Positions 8,438-16,517 of a DNA stretch of 64,000 bases are shown one piece after another. This stretch comes from an uncultured Actinomycetes bacterium (GTDB lineage Bacteria; Actinomycetota; Actinomycetes; Mycobacteriales; Mycobacteriaceae). The notes beneath the pieces were generated by a model, which saw only the letters and a program-made list of their open reading frames with translations, searched no databases and had not been told where the DNA came from. Each line of letters opens with the position of its first letter. The first letter of the stretch is position 1. A program made the translations under genes and the position numbers. The stretch lies in the NCBI GenBank assembly GCA_903884065.1, contig CAISDL010000120.1, positions 1-64,000 on the forward strand. The letters run 5' to 3'.

Positions 8438-9598
8438 ATGCTGCGTATCGGCCTGACCGGCGGGATCGGCGCCGGAAAGTCCACGGTCTCAAGGGCTTTC
8501 GCCGAGTGCGGAGGCGTCGTCGTCGATGGCGACGTCATCTCCCGTGAGGTGGTTCAACCCGGGACCCGAGGCCTGGCCGCGCTGGTGGGGCATTTCGGCG
8601 ACGCCATCCTGCTTCCCGACGGTGCGCTCAACCGGCCGGCGTTGGCGGCGATCGCGTTCGGCGACGAGGACCAGCGGCGCACGCTCAACGGCATCGTGCA
8701 CCCCCTGGTGGCCCACCGTCGTTCGGAGTTGATCGCCGCTGCCGCCGAGGACGCGGTGATCGTCGAGGACATCCCCCTGCTGGTCGAATCCCAGATGGCG
8801 CCGCTGTTTCCGTTGGTGGTCGTCGTGCACGCCGACCCCGAGGTCCGGGTGGGTCGACTCATCGAGTACCGGGGTTTCAGCGAGGATGACGCGAAAGCGC
8901 GAATCGCCGCCCAGGCAGGAGACGAGCAACGGCGACGGGTCGCCGACGTCTGGCTCGACAACGCCGGAAGCGAGGGCGATCTCACCGAACGCGCCCGCGG
9001 ACTCTGGTACCAGCGGATCCTGCCGTTCGCCCATAACGTCGCCACCGGCACTCCGGCGAGTGACCCCGCCGCGCTGGTCCCCGCCGACGCGACCTGGCCG
9101 GCGCAGGCCGGACGCGCGATCGCCCGGCTCAACACGGCCTGCGGACACCGGGCCACCCGCATCGATCACATCGGGTCCACCGCGGTCGCGGGGTTGGACG
9201 CCCGCGACATCATCGACATCCAGGTGACCGTCGCGTCTCTGGAGGTCGCCGACGAACTCTCGGCGGACCTGCGGAATGCCGGCTACCCGCGGGTCGGCAC
9301 GATCAGCGCGGATCACCGGTTGGACGGCTCAACGGGGCTGTGGCCCAAGCGCTTTCACGCCTCAGGTGATCCCGGACGGCCGACGCACGTGCACCTCAGA
9401 GTCGACGGGGAGCCCAACCAGCGCTTCGCGCTGCTGTTCGTCGACTGGCTCGACGCGAACGCCGCGGCCCGTGGCGACTATGCCGCGGTGAAGCGAACCG
9501 GCGACCTTGACGCGATCGGCCACTGGTTCTCCGAGGCCCACCCGCGGGCGTGGTCGTGGGCCGACGCCACCGGTTGGTCGCCGACGCCCGTCAGGTGA
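8438..9598 (+). CDS. coaE: Dephospho-CoA kinase fused to GrpB/UPF0157 domain
   Basis: 386 residues from ATG 8438 (the ORF track's 8285 start is an upstream read-through). The N-terminal kinase (about 1-200) catalyses the last step of CoA synthesis and shows the P-loop GLTGGIGAGKSTVSRAFAE, the DGDVISREVV CoA-site region, and lid/arginine sequence LIEYRGFSEDDAKARIAAQ. The C-terminal 190 residues (IDHIGSTAVAGLDARDIIDI) are a GrpB/UPF0157 nucleotidyltransferase-like domain. This two-domain form is the usual mycobacterial arrangement (Rv1631 is similar). The role of the second domain is not established; a folding or regulatory role has been suggested. The 3' end overlaps the convergent secreted-protein gene by eight bases. 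Confidence 0.93.
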   Translation: MLRIGLTGGIGAGKSTVSRAFAECGGVVVDGDVISREVVQPGTRGLAALVGHFGDAILLPDGALNRPALAAIAFGDEDQRRTLNGIVHPLVAHRRSELIAAAAEDAVIVEDIPLLVESQMAPLFPLVVVVHADPEVRVGRLIEYRGFSEDDAKARIAAQAGDEQRRRVADVWLDNAGSEGDLTERARGLWYQRILPFAHNVATGTPASDPAALVPADATWPAQAGRAIARLNTACGHRATRIDHIGSTAVAGLDARDIIDIQVTVASLEVADELSADLRNAGYPRVGTISADHRLDGSTGLWPKRFHASGDPGRPTHVHLRVDGEPNQRFALLFVDWLDANAAARGDYAAVKRTGDLDAIGHWFSEAHPRAWSWADATGWSPTPVR

Positions 9599-10238
9599 CC
9601 GGGGCGCCGAAGCCGGCCGGCGGTGTCTCGGCCGGCGGCGGGACAGCGAGCGGAAGTGGTTCAAGCGGCGGCGCCTCGCCGGGCGCCAATGGGTCCGGCG
9701 GCGGCGCCTCGCCGGGCGCCAATGGGTCCGGCGGCGGCGCATCCGGGGGCGGACCGGCTGCCGGGTCGCCCGGGAGCGGTCCCGGGGGGTTGGCCGGGGC
9801 CGGTGCGCCAAGCGCATTGCTCAGCGGGGCGCCGCAGATGATCGCGCCGTAGTCAGGATCATCCTTGGCCGGGGTCAACCGCGGGCCGATGAACTGGCTG
9901 GCCTGGACGACCAGTTGGTCGTCCACCAGGATCTCGCAGTTCAGATTGGCCGAGTACGGCCACTGGATCGAGATCCGCATGCCCGCTTCTTTGGGATCGG
10001 TGAGCACCCCGGTCGTCTCGAACGTTCGGCCCGGCAGCATGGTGGGGTCGGCGCTGTTGACCTGTGTGTCGCTGATCCGGTAGGTGATCAGCGCCCCCCG
10101 GGCGACGCCGTCCACCCGCGCCCGGTACGTCACGTTGTGCTGCTGGGGCACCGGGTCGTCGGCGGTGGCGACAGCGGGCGTCTGCAGCGCCAGCATCACA
10201 GCGGCGCCTACCGTCAGCGAACGTCCCACGCGTCCCAC
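9591..10238 (-). CDS. Secreted protein with Pro-rich tandem repeats
   Basis: The ORF runs to 10658, but sequence upstream of 10238 overlaps the DUF402 gene and is basic and non-protein-like. I place the start at GTG 10238 or 10229, just before a signal peptide (RSLTVGAAVMLALQTPAVATADD). The mature part, about 110 residues, looks like an actinobacterial small exported beta-rich domain (VTYRARVDGVARGALITYRI, later NLNCEILVDDQLVV) with Cys residues at C(EIL) and C(GAP). The C-terminal 70 residues are Pro-rich with two perfect copies of PPPDPLAPGEA. Product about 215 residues. Function unknown; likely periplasmic or cell-wall associated. Confidence 0.7.
   Translation of the reverse strand: MGRVGRSLTVGAAVMLALQTPAVATADDPVPQQHNVTYRARVDGVARGALITYRISDTQVNSADPTMLPGRTFETTGVLTDPKEAGMRISIQWPYSANLNCEILVDDQLVVQASQFIGPRLTPAKDDPDYGAIICGAPLSNALGAPAPANPPGPLPGDPAAGPPPDAPPPDPLAPGEAPPPDPLAPGEAPPLEPLPLAVPPPAETPPAGFGAPVT
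9667..9740. repeat. 33-bp tandem repeat, two copies
   Basis: GCCTCGCCGGGCGCCAATGG and the following 13 bases occur twice head-to-tail with no mismatch. They lie inside the secreted-protein gene and encode PPPDPLAPGEA twice. Perfect identity suggests recent duplication and possible length variation between strains. Confidence 0.85.
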
Positions 10239-10255
10239 GGGGGAGCAGGTTACGC

Positions 10256-10768
10256 CTATCGCCAGCTCAATTCCACGCCGGTGCTGGCCAGCCAGGCGTT
10301 CAGATCGTGGCCGTGAGCGGCCAGACCCTCGACTGCCCCGACGGCGGTGCGCACCGCCCGCTCGGTCGCTTCGGTCGACAACAGCCCGCGGTGATGAGCC
10401 TCCAGCAGTTCGTCGAGGTCGACCAGTTCGGTACCGCGCCCGGTCCGCACCACGAGGTCCAGGTAGTGGTCCTCGGTCTCCCACCGGTCGGGGCCGACGG
10501 TGATGGTTCCGACGTCGAGGTAGTGGTCCTGCTCGCGCTCGTAGCCGGGGTTGAAGTGGAAGACGTTGGCGCGCAGGCCCAGAGCGGGCAGCAGCCAGGA
10601 CTCGAGGTAGTGGAACTGGACCCGGCCCGGCGTCGGCCTGGCCATGTAGAGACCCCATGGACTCAGCCGGTATTGGTCCACTGCCCGGACGAACCCCTTC
10701 GGATCGGTGTTCGTGCGAGCGACGAGGTCGAAGGTCTCATGTTTGGGCGGGTGCATGGTCATCGTCAC
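10256..10768 (-). CDS. DUF402 domain protein (Rv1632c-like)
   Basis: 170 residues from GTG 10768; in-frame ATGs at 10762 and 10756 follow an AGAGGGG ribosome site and are equally plausible. The sequence has the DUF402 pattern: RPTPGRVQFHYLESWLLPAL, FHFNPGYEREQDHYLDVGTI and WETEDHYLDLVVRTG. The conserved Asp/Glu/Tyr residues of this family bind a divalent metal in FomD-like nucleoside phosphohydrolases; activity here is inferred only. It overlaps the end of the sulP gene by about 30 bases in the same direction, so the two are probably co-transcribed. Position matches Rv1632c between coaE and uvrB. Confidence 0.8.
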   Translation of the reverse strand: MTMTMHPPKHETFDLVARTNTDPKGFVRAVDQYRLSPWGLYMARPTPGRVQFHYLESWLLPALGLRANVFHFNPGYEREQDHYLDVGTITVGPDRWETEDHYLDLVVRTGRGTELVDLDELLEAHHRGLLSTEATERAVRTAVGAVEGLAAHGHDLNAWLASTGVELSWR

Positions 10769-12482
10769 CCCTCTCGCCGACCGCCTGCCGGTTCACCGCC
10801 AGATTAGGGTAGGCCGCGATCGCCAGCGGGATCGTGTCGAAGAATCGCGAGCGGCCCAGCAGTTCGGAGAACCCGCCGATCTGGAAGGCGCGCTGGGTCC
10901 TGCCGTGCTGCACGACCACCAGGAAGGGCACATCGCGCAGCGCGGCGACCTCGGCCACGTCCGACAGCGCTTCCGCGCCGGTGAAGTCAATGTCGTCGAT
11001 GCGCCGGGCATCGATGACCAGTAGGTCCGGCTGATCCTCGCTTTCGGCATCGTTCTCGTCCGGCAGCGCGCCGATCAACTGCATCCGGAACCAGTTGGCG
11101 TTACCGAACCACAGCGGTCCGTTCAAGGAGAACGCGGCGATCCCGGGTACCGGCGCCGCCCGTTCGTCGTCGAGCGGCAGCCATGTCCCTTCGGCGGAAC
11201 GGCCCATCCGCAGCAACTCCGGACGTGCGGTCCGCGACGCCTGGTAGACGAAGGAGACGATCACCGCGAACAGCACGCCGACGACGATGCCGATCAGTAC
11301 CGTGCCCAGCAGGGCGATCAGCATGAGGGCGAAGGCTTTCCAGGAGTACTGCCTGGTGGCCCGCATCTGGTCCACGCGGAAGATTTTGATCGCGATGTAG
11401 ATCAGCACGGCCGACAGCGTCGCCATCGGCAGGTCTTCGATGATCTGGCTGAAGATCAGCACCACCACGGCCATCGCCGAGGCGACGAGTGAGGCCAACT
11501 GACTCCTGGCACGGGACTCGGCGATGATCGTGGTCGACGGCGGACTGGCGTTGATGGTGAAGGACCCGAACAGGCTGGACAGGATGTTGGCGGCTCCCAG
11601 TGCCCGGAAGTCGGCGTTGACGTCGGTCTCGAAACCGCCGAGGTTGGCCGCGGACCGGGTGGTGGCCGCCGTCTGCGCCAGGCACAGCGTGGCGATGATC
11701 AGGACAGTCGTCGCGACTGCCTCGATGGACCCGTAGGAGAACGGCGGCAGGTGGAACGACGGCAACCCGTGGTCGAGCGGCCCCAGCACCGCGACACCGT
11801 CGTCATGGAGCTTGAACACGTACATGGCCAGCGTCGACAGGGTCAACACGATCAGGGCGCCGGGGATTCGCCGGTTGATCCTGGCGATGCCCAACAACAG
11901 GACCAGCGAGATCGTGCCGAGGATCAGCGTCGGGATGTTGACGTCCTTCACCTGCTCGGACAGTTGCACGAGGCGGGCGACGGTGCGACCGTGGCCCTCC
12001 GGCACCCCGAGTAGGCCCGGAAGTTGGTGAATGACGATGATCACCGCGATCCCGCCGAAGAAGCCGATCATGACCGGACGCGAGAGGAAGTCGCCGACCC
12101 AGCCCATCCTGCCCACGCCGATGACCAGCGTGAGGATGCCCACCAGGAAGGAGGTGACGAGCGCCAACCCGATGTAGTGCTCGGTCTCGGCCACCGCGCC
12201 GAGGCTGACCAGACCGGCGGCCAGGATCGGTGCAACCGTGCTGTCCACGCCGAGGGCGAGGTGGCGGTTGGTGGACAGCGCGGCGCCGACGATGGTTGCG
12301 ACCAGGAACCCGTACAGTCCGGTGATCGGCGGCATCCCCGCCAAGTGGGCCGTCGCCAGCTGTCCCGGCATGGTGACGGCGCCGAACGTCACCCCGGACA
12401 CCAGATCCCGGCCGAGCCACTGCCGGCGGTACCCCCGGAGGGTCGGGAAGAGTCGTAACTCGTCCTTCCAGTCGGTCGCCAC
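10737..12482 (-). CDS. SulP-family anion transporter with STAS domain
   Basis: 581 residues, GTG start preceded by TAGGCT-N6. The SulP membrane domain (about residues 1-410, 10-12 TM) includes the signature region near TM1 (GVTFGAVTMPGQLATAHLAG), and INASPPSTTIIAESRARSQLA near the substrate site. A C-terminal STAS domain (about 430-560) contains LLVIDARRIDDIDFTGAEAL. Likely a proton- or sodium-coupled importer of sulfate, bicarbonate or a dicarboxylate; the substrate cannot be read from sequence. Translated before the overlapping DUF402 gene. Not present at this place in M. tuberculosis as I recall it. Confidence 0.9.
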   Translation of the reverse strand: MATDWKDELRLFPTLRGYRRQWLGRDLVSGVTFGAVTMPGQLATAHLAGMPPITGLYGFLVATIVGAALSTNRHLALGVDSTVAPILAAGLVSLGAVAETEHYIGLALVTSFLVGILTLVIGVGRMGWVGDFLSRPVMIGFFGGIAVIIVIHQLPGLLGVPEGHGRTVARLVQLSEQVKDVNIPTLILGTISLVLLLGIARINRRIPGALIVLTLSTLAMYVFKLHDDGVAVLGPLDHGLPSFHLPPFSYGSIEAVATTVLIIATLCLAQTAATTRSAANLGGFETDVNADFRALGAANILSSLFGSFTINASPPSTTIIAESRARSQLASLVASAMAVVVLIFSQIIEDLPMATLSAVLIYIAIKIFRVDQMRATRQYSWKAFALMLIALLGTVLIGIVVGVLFAVIVSFVYQASRTARPELLRMGRSAEGTWLPLDDERAAPVPGIAAFSLNGPLWFGNANWFRMQLIGALPDENDAESEDQPDLLVIDARRIDDIDFTGAEALSDVAEVAALRDVPFLVVVQHGRTQRAFQIGGFSELLGRSRFFDTIPLAIAAYPNLAVNRQAVGERGDDDHAPAQT

Positions 12483-12488
12483 GGTCCG

Positions 12489-12494
12489 AGCCTA
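12489..12494 (-). promoter_or_regulatory. Leaderless-type -10 box of the sulP gene
   Basis: On the minus strand TAGGCT is followed by six bases and then GTG 12482, the same geometry as polA, uvrB and uvrA. Confidence 0.5.
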
Positions 12495-12621
12495 TGAACC
12501 CCGGAGCGGCCGTGGGCGCCGATCGGAGGGATCCCGTCAATCCGACGGCCACCTGGCGGCCACCTGGCCGTAACCCGGCGTACACCTGACGGCCACTGGG
12601 TGCGGTCGCCGTCCCCGGTGG

Positions 12622-12644
12622 ATGTCACCCGGCACCTCTAGGGT
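12622..12644 (+). promoter_or_regulatory. uvrB promoter: leaderless -10 with partial RecA-NDp element
   Basis: TAGGGT (12639-12644) stands six bases before ATG 12651. Eight bases upstream of it is ATGTCACCC, which keeps the TGTCR core (5 of 9) of the TTGTCRGTG element of RecA-independent, PafBC-type damage promoters. The -10 is convincing; the upstream element is only suggestive. Confidence 0.5.
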
Positions 12645-12650
12645 GGACCC

Positions 12651-14804
12651 ATGGCTTTTGCGACCGAGAAGCCGGTCATCGCGCATTCGGAATACCGGGC
12701 TGTCGAGGACGTCGTGCGCACCGGCGCCCGGTTCGAGGTGGTCAGTGATCACCAGCCGGCCGGTGACCAGCCCGCCGCGATCGGGGAACTCGAACGCCGC
12801 ATCCGGGCAGGGGAGCGCGATGTCGTCCTGCTCGGTGCCACCGGCACCGGAAAGTCGGCCACCACGGCCTGGCTGATCGAGCGGCTGCAGCGGCCCACCC
12901 TGGTGATGGCCCCCAATAAGACGCTTGCCGCGCAGCTGGCCAACGAACTTCGGGAGATGTTGCCGCACAACGCTGTCGAGTACTTCGTCTCCTACTACGA
13001 CTACTACCAGCCCGAGGCCTACATCGCGCAGACCGACACCTACATCGAGAAGGACAGCTCGATCAACGACGACGTCGAGCGGCTGCGGCACTCGGCCACC
13101 TCGGCCCTGCTGTCGCGGCGCGACGTGGTGGTGGTCGCCTCGGTGTCCTGCATCTACGGCCTGGGCACCCCGCAGTCGTATCTGGACCGGTCGGTGGAAC
13201 TGCAGGTCGGCAGCGAGGTGCCCAGAGATGGGTTGCTCAGGCTGTTGGTTGATGTCCAGTACGACCGCAACGACGTGTCGTTCACCCGCGGCACCTTCCG
13301 GGTGCGCGGCGACACCGTCGAGATCATCCCGTCCTACGAGGAACTCGCCATCCGCATCGAGTACTTCGGCGACGAGATCGAGGCGCTGTACTACCTGCAC
13401 CCGCTGACCGGCGACGTGGTTCGCAAGGTCGACTCGCTGCGGATCTTCCCGGCGACCCACTACGTCGCCGGGCCGGAACGGATGGCGCAGGCAATCTCCA
13501 CCATCGAGGACGAACTCGCTGCGCGGCTGGCCGAGCTCGAACGGCAGGGCAAGCTGCTGGAGGCGCAGCGGCTTCGGATGCGCACCAACTACGACATCGA
13601 GATGATGCGGCAGGTCGGATTCTGCTCGGGCATCGAGAACTACTCCCGGCACATCGACGGACGCGAGGCAGGCTCGTCGCCGGCGACTCTGCTGGACTAC
13701 TTCCCGGAGGACTTCCTGCTCGTCATCGACGAGTCCCACGTCACGGTTCCGCAGATCGGCGGCATGTACGAGGGCGACATGTCCCGCAAGCGCAATCTGG
13801 TGGAGTTCGGCTTCCGGCTGCCCTCGGCCGTCGACAACCGGCCGCTGACCTGGGAGGAATTCGCCGCCCGGGTGGGCCAGACGGTGTATCTGTCCGCCAC
13901 GCCGGGCCCGTACGAGCTGGCGGCGGCCGGTGGCGAGTTCGTCGAGCAGGTGATCCGCCCGACCGGGCTGGTCGATCCGAAGGTCGTGGTCAAACCCACC
14001 AAGGGGCAGATCGACGACCTCATCGGTGAGATTCGCGCCCGGACCGAACGGGACGAACGCGTGCTGGTGACCACGCTGACCAAGAAGATGGCCGAGGATC
14101 TCACCGACTATCTGCTGGAGATGGGCATCCGGGTGCGCTACCTGCACTCCGAGGTCGACACCCTGCGCCGGGTGGAACTGCTGCGCCAGTTGCGGCTGGG
14201 CGAGTACGACGTCCTCATCGGTATCAACCTGCTGCGCGAGGGACTGGACCTGCCGGAGGTGTCGCTGGTGTCCATCCTCGACGCCGACAAGGAAGGCTTC
14301 CTGCGGTCCGCCCGCAGCCTGATCCAGACCATCGGGCGTGCCGCTCGCAACGTCTCCGGCGAAGTGCACATGTACGCCGACAAGATGACCGACTCGATGA
14401 AACAGGCCATCGACGAGACCGATCGCCGGCGCGCCAAGCAGGTGGCCTACAACACCGAGCGCGGTATCGACCCACAGCCGTTGCGCAAGAAGATCAACGA
14501 CATCCTCGACCAGGTCTACAGCGAGGCCGACGACACCGACGCGACCGTCGAGGTCGGCGGGCGCAACGCCTCCAGGGGTCGTCGGGCGCAGGGCGAGGCG
14601 GGCCGCTCGATGGGTGCGGGCATCGAGGGCCGCGACGTGGCCTCGATGCCGCGGGCCGAGCTGGCCGACCTGATCAAGGACCTGACCAACCAGATGATGT
14701 CGGCGGCCCGCGATCTTCAGTTCGAGCTGGCGGCGCGTCTTCGCGACGAGATCGCCGACCTCAAGAAGGAACTGCGTGGCATGGACGCCGCGGGTTTGAA
14801 GTGA
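12651..14804 (+). CDS. uvrB: Excinuclease ABC subunit B
   Basis: 717 residues, ATG 12651. UvrB verifies damage handed over by UvrA and recruits UvrC. Visible: Walker [19 protein letters not shown], beta-hairpin ([20 protein letters not shown]) that inserts between strands, DESH box ([20 protein letters not shown]), helicase motifs V and VI ([20 protein letters not shown], then QTIGRAARN), and a C-terminal UVR coiled coil ([20 protein letters not shown]) that contacts UvrC. Full length. Stands alone; transcribed divergently from the sulP gene across 168 bp. Confidence 0.97.
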   Translation: MAFATEKPVIAHSEYRAVEDVVRTGARFEVVSDHQPAGDQPAAIGELERRIRAGERDVVLLGATGTGKSATTAWLIERLQRPTLVMAPNKTLAAQLANELREMLPHNAVEYFVSYYDYYQPEAYIAQTDTYIEKDSSINDDVERLRHSATSALLSRRDVVVVASVSCIYGLGTPQSYLDRSVELQVGSEVPRDGLLRLLVDVQYDRNDVSFTRGTFRVRGDTVEIIPSYEELAIRIEYFGDEIEALYYLHPLTGDVVRKVDSLRIFPATHYVAGPERMAQAISTIEDELAARLAELERQGKLLEAQRLRMRTNYDIEMMRQVGFCSGIENYSRHIDGREAGSSPATLLDYFPEDFLLVIDESHVTVPQIGGMYEGDMSRKRNLVEFGFRLPSAVDNRPLTWEEFAARVGQTVYLSATPGPYELAAAGGEFVEQVIRPTGLVDPKVVVKPTKGQIDDLIGEIRARTERDERVLVTTLTKKMAEDLTDYLLEMGIRVRYLHSEVDTLRRVELLRQLRLGEYDVLIGINLLREGLDLPEVSLVSILDADKEGFLRSARSLIQTIGRAARNVSGEVHMYADKMTDSMKQAIDETDRRRAKQVAYNTERGIDPQPLRKKINDILDQVYSEADDTDATVEVGGRNASRGRRAQGEAGRSMGAGIEGRDVASMPRAELADLIKDLTNQMMSAARDLQFELAARLRDEIADLKKELRGMDAAGLK

Positions 14805-14979
14805 CCCCGGCGCCGGTGCACACGACGTTGCCGCCGATCTGAAACGGTTCGCGCGCCGACGGTGTAACCGTGACGCTTCCGCTTGGCCACGGTTCGGTAA
14901 CCGCTCGATTCGCCTCCCTGCCCGGTGTCTTACAGGTCTGTAGTTTCGCCACAGACCTCAACACGGAATGGGAAAAGCC

Positions 14980-15630
14980 ATGACAAGGACCAGCACTCGG
15001 TTCAACCTCAAAGTCGTTGTCAGCGTTGGGTTGTGTGGAGCTGCAATGGCGCTGAGCCCGGATGCCGGCGCCAGCCCGCTGAAGACGGGCGGTTATGCCT
15101 GCGTCCAGGATTCGGCCGGCGCCGTAGCCGCAGCGCCCGCCGTCGCCGATGGTCCGCTGGCCGGTGCCGCGGGTTGCGTCGGGGCTCCCGTTGCGGACCT
15201 GGCCGGTGTCCCGATGGCGCTGCCCGGCCCGGTGCCGGTGGCCGGCGCGCTGCCGATCGGCCCCATCGCATCGGTCGCGTCCGTGCCGGTGGGTGTGACT
15301 CCCGTTCCCCTCGGCGTTCCGCCCGTTCCTCTCGGCGTTCCGCCGGTGCCCGTTGGTGTGCCGCCGGTGCCCGTCGGCGTTCCGCCGGTGCCCGTTGGTG
15401 TGCCGCCCGTTCCGGTGGGCGTTCCGCCCGTTCCGGTGGGCGCGCCCGTGGTGGGTGCTCCGATTCCGGTTGGGGCCGCCGCGGTGGGCGCTCCGGTAGT
15501 CGGCGTGGTGCCGGGCGCCCCGATCGTTGACATGGCCGGCGTCGGAGGCAAGGGCGTTCCGACCGGCCCGCCGCCGGCCGGTGAGCCGGTCTCCGGTCAG
15601 CCGATCATTCCCGGTCCGGCCGCCGGCTGA
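14980..15630 (+). CDS. Secreted protein with (VPVGVPP)n heptad repeats
   Basis: 216 residues from ATG 14980 (the ORF track start at ATG 14968 is four codons upstream; GGGAAAA before 14980 is the better ribosome site). An N-terminal signal peptide (LKVVVSVGLCGAAMALSPDAGASP) is followed by a region with two Cys (YACVQD, AGCVGAP). Next comes a hydrophobic Pro/Val/Gly stretch: eight consecutive heptads VPVGVTP/VPLGVPP/VPVGVPP (about residues 102-157), then related VGAPVVG/VGAPIPVG units and a Gly/Pro tail. It resembles elastin-like low-complexity sequence. No catalytic motif. Function unknown; probably an exported cell-wall or extracellular structural protein. The minus-strand Thr/Gly ORFs over it are shadows of the repeat. 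Confidence 0.75.
   Translation: MTRTSTRFNLKVVVSVGLCGAAMALSPDAGASPLKTGGYACVQDSAGAVAAAPAVADGPLAGAAGCVGAPVADLAGVPMALPGPVPVAGALPIGPIASVASVPVGVTPVPLGVPPVPLGVPPVPVGVPPVPVGVPPVPVGVPPVPVGVPPVPVGAPVVGAPIPVGAAAVGAPVVGVVPGAPIVDMAGVGGKGVPTGPPPAGEPVSGQPIIPGPAAG
15283..15450. repeat. 21-bp tandem repeat, eight units
   Basis: Eight head-to-tail 21-bp units encode the VPVGVPP heptads. Units differ mainly at synonymous positions (for example CCGCCGGTGCCCGT versus CCGCCCGTTCCGGT), so peptide identity is kept better than DNA identity. Confidence 0.85.
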
Positions 15631-15664
15631 CTCTGATCCAGCGACAGCGACGGGAGTAGCAGCG

Positions 15665-16516
15665 ATGCGGGCGGTTGTTCGGTGTGTCCTGGCGATGATC
15701 GCGATCGCGGCGAGCGTGATCGCGGGGCCGGCCGGCGAAAGCGTGGCGGCTGCGAGCCGGGCGAACCCGTTCGGCATCGCATCGGTGCAGCCGCAGGCCG
15801 GCGCGGTCGTGGGTGTGGCGCACCCGGTGGTGGTGACGTTCGCGACGCCGATCGCCAACCGGCCGGCGGCCGAGCGCGCGATCGGCATCACCTCTGCTCC
15901 CGCGATGACGGGAAAGTTCGAGTGGCTCGGCAACAATGTCGTCCAGTGGGTTCCTGACGAATTCTGGCCGGCGCACAGCACGATCGCGCTCTCGGTCGGC
16001 GGGCGTCCCACGACGTTCACGACCGGTCCCAGAGTCGTCGGCGTCGCCAGCGTCGCCGATCACACCTTCACCGTCACCATCGACGGCGTCGAAGCGGGAC
16101 CACCGTCGTCGCTACCTTCGCCGCACCACCGTCCGCACTGGGGACAGCCGGGTGTCTTCCCGGCCTCCATGGGCAGGCCGCAGTATCCGACGCCCGTCGG
16201 CATCTACACCGTCCTGGCCAAGGAACGCGGGGTGGTGATGGATTCGAGCACGGTCGGAATCCCCGTCGGCAGCCCCGACGGCTACCACCTCACGGTGGAT
16301 TACGCCGTCCGGTTCACCAGCCGCGGGCTCTTCGTTCACTCGGCTCCGTGGGCTGTCAATTCACTCGGGAACGCCAATGTCAGCCACGGCTGCATCAGCC
16401 TGAGCCTCGAGGACGCCGAGTGGTACTTCGACACGGTCAACATCGGTGACCCCGTGATCGTGCGGGAGAACAGCCTCGAAGTTCCCTCGCAGCCGAAGAC
16501 GACCATCGCGTACTGA
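15665..16516 (+). CDS. L,D-transpeptidase (YkuD domain)
   Basis: 283 residues from ATG 15665 with GGGAG nine bases upstream; the 15527 ORF start overlaps the previous gene and is not used. Signal peptide at residues 1-30 (VLAMIAIAASVIAGPAGESVAAA), an Ig-like domain (about 35-115; GIASVQPQAGAVVGVAHPVV), then the YkuD catalytic domain with YPTPVGIYTV, the distal His (LFVHSAPWAVNS) and the catalytic motif NVSHGCISLS. The usual Asn after SHGCx is Ser here. These enzymes make the 3-3 cross-links dominant in mycobacterial peptidoglycan and are the carbapenem targets. Catalytic Cys and His are present, so activity is likely. Its stop is one base from the stop of the convergent mannosyltransferase gene. 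Confidence 0.92.
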   Translation: MRAVVRCVLAMIAIAASVIAGPAGESVAAASRANPFGIASVQPQAGAVVGVAHPVVVTFATPIANRPAAERAIGITSAPAMTGKFEWLGNNVVQWVPDEFWPAHSTIALSVGGRPTTFTTGPRVVGVASVADHTFTVTIDGVEAGPPSSLPSPHHRPHWGQPGVFPASMGRPQYPTPVGIYTVLAKERGVVMDSSTVGIPVGSPDGYHLTVDYAVRFTSRGLFVHSAPWAVNSLGNANVSHGCISLSLEDAEWYFDTVNIGDPVIVRENSLEVPSQPKTTIAY

Positions 16517-16517
16517 A

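Noticed and set aside
15093-15551. Minus-strand Thr/Gly-Pro repeat ORF (PTGTGGT units)
   Set aside because: Exact antisense of the VPVGVPP repeat gene; no ribosome site, and the plus-strand protein has a signal peptide and good start.
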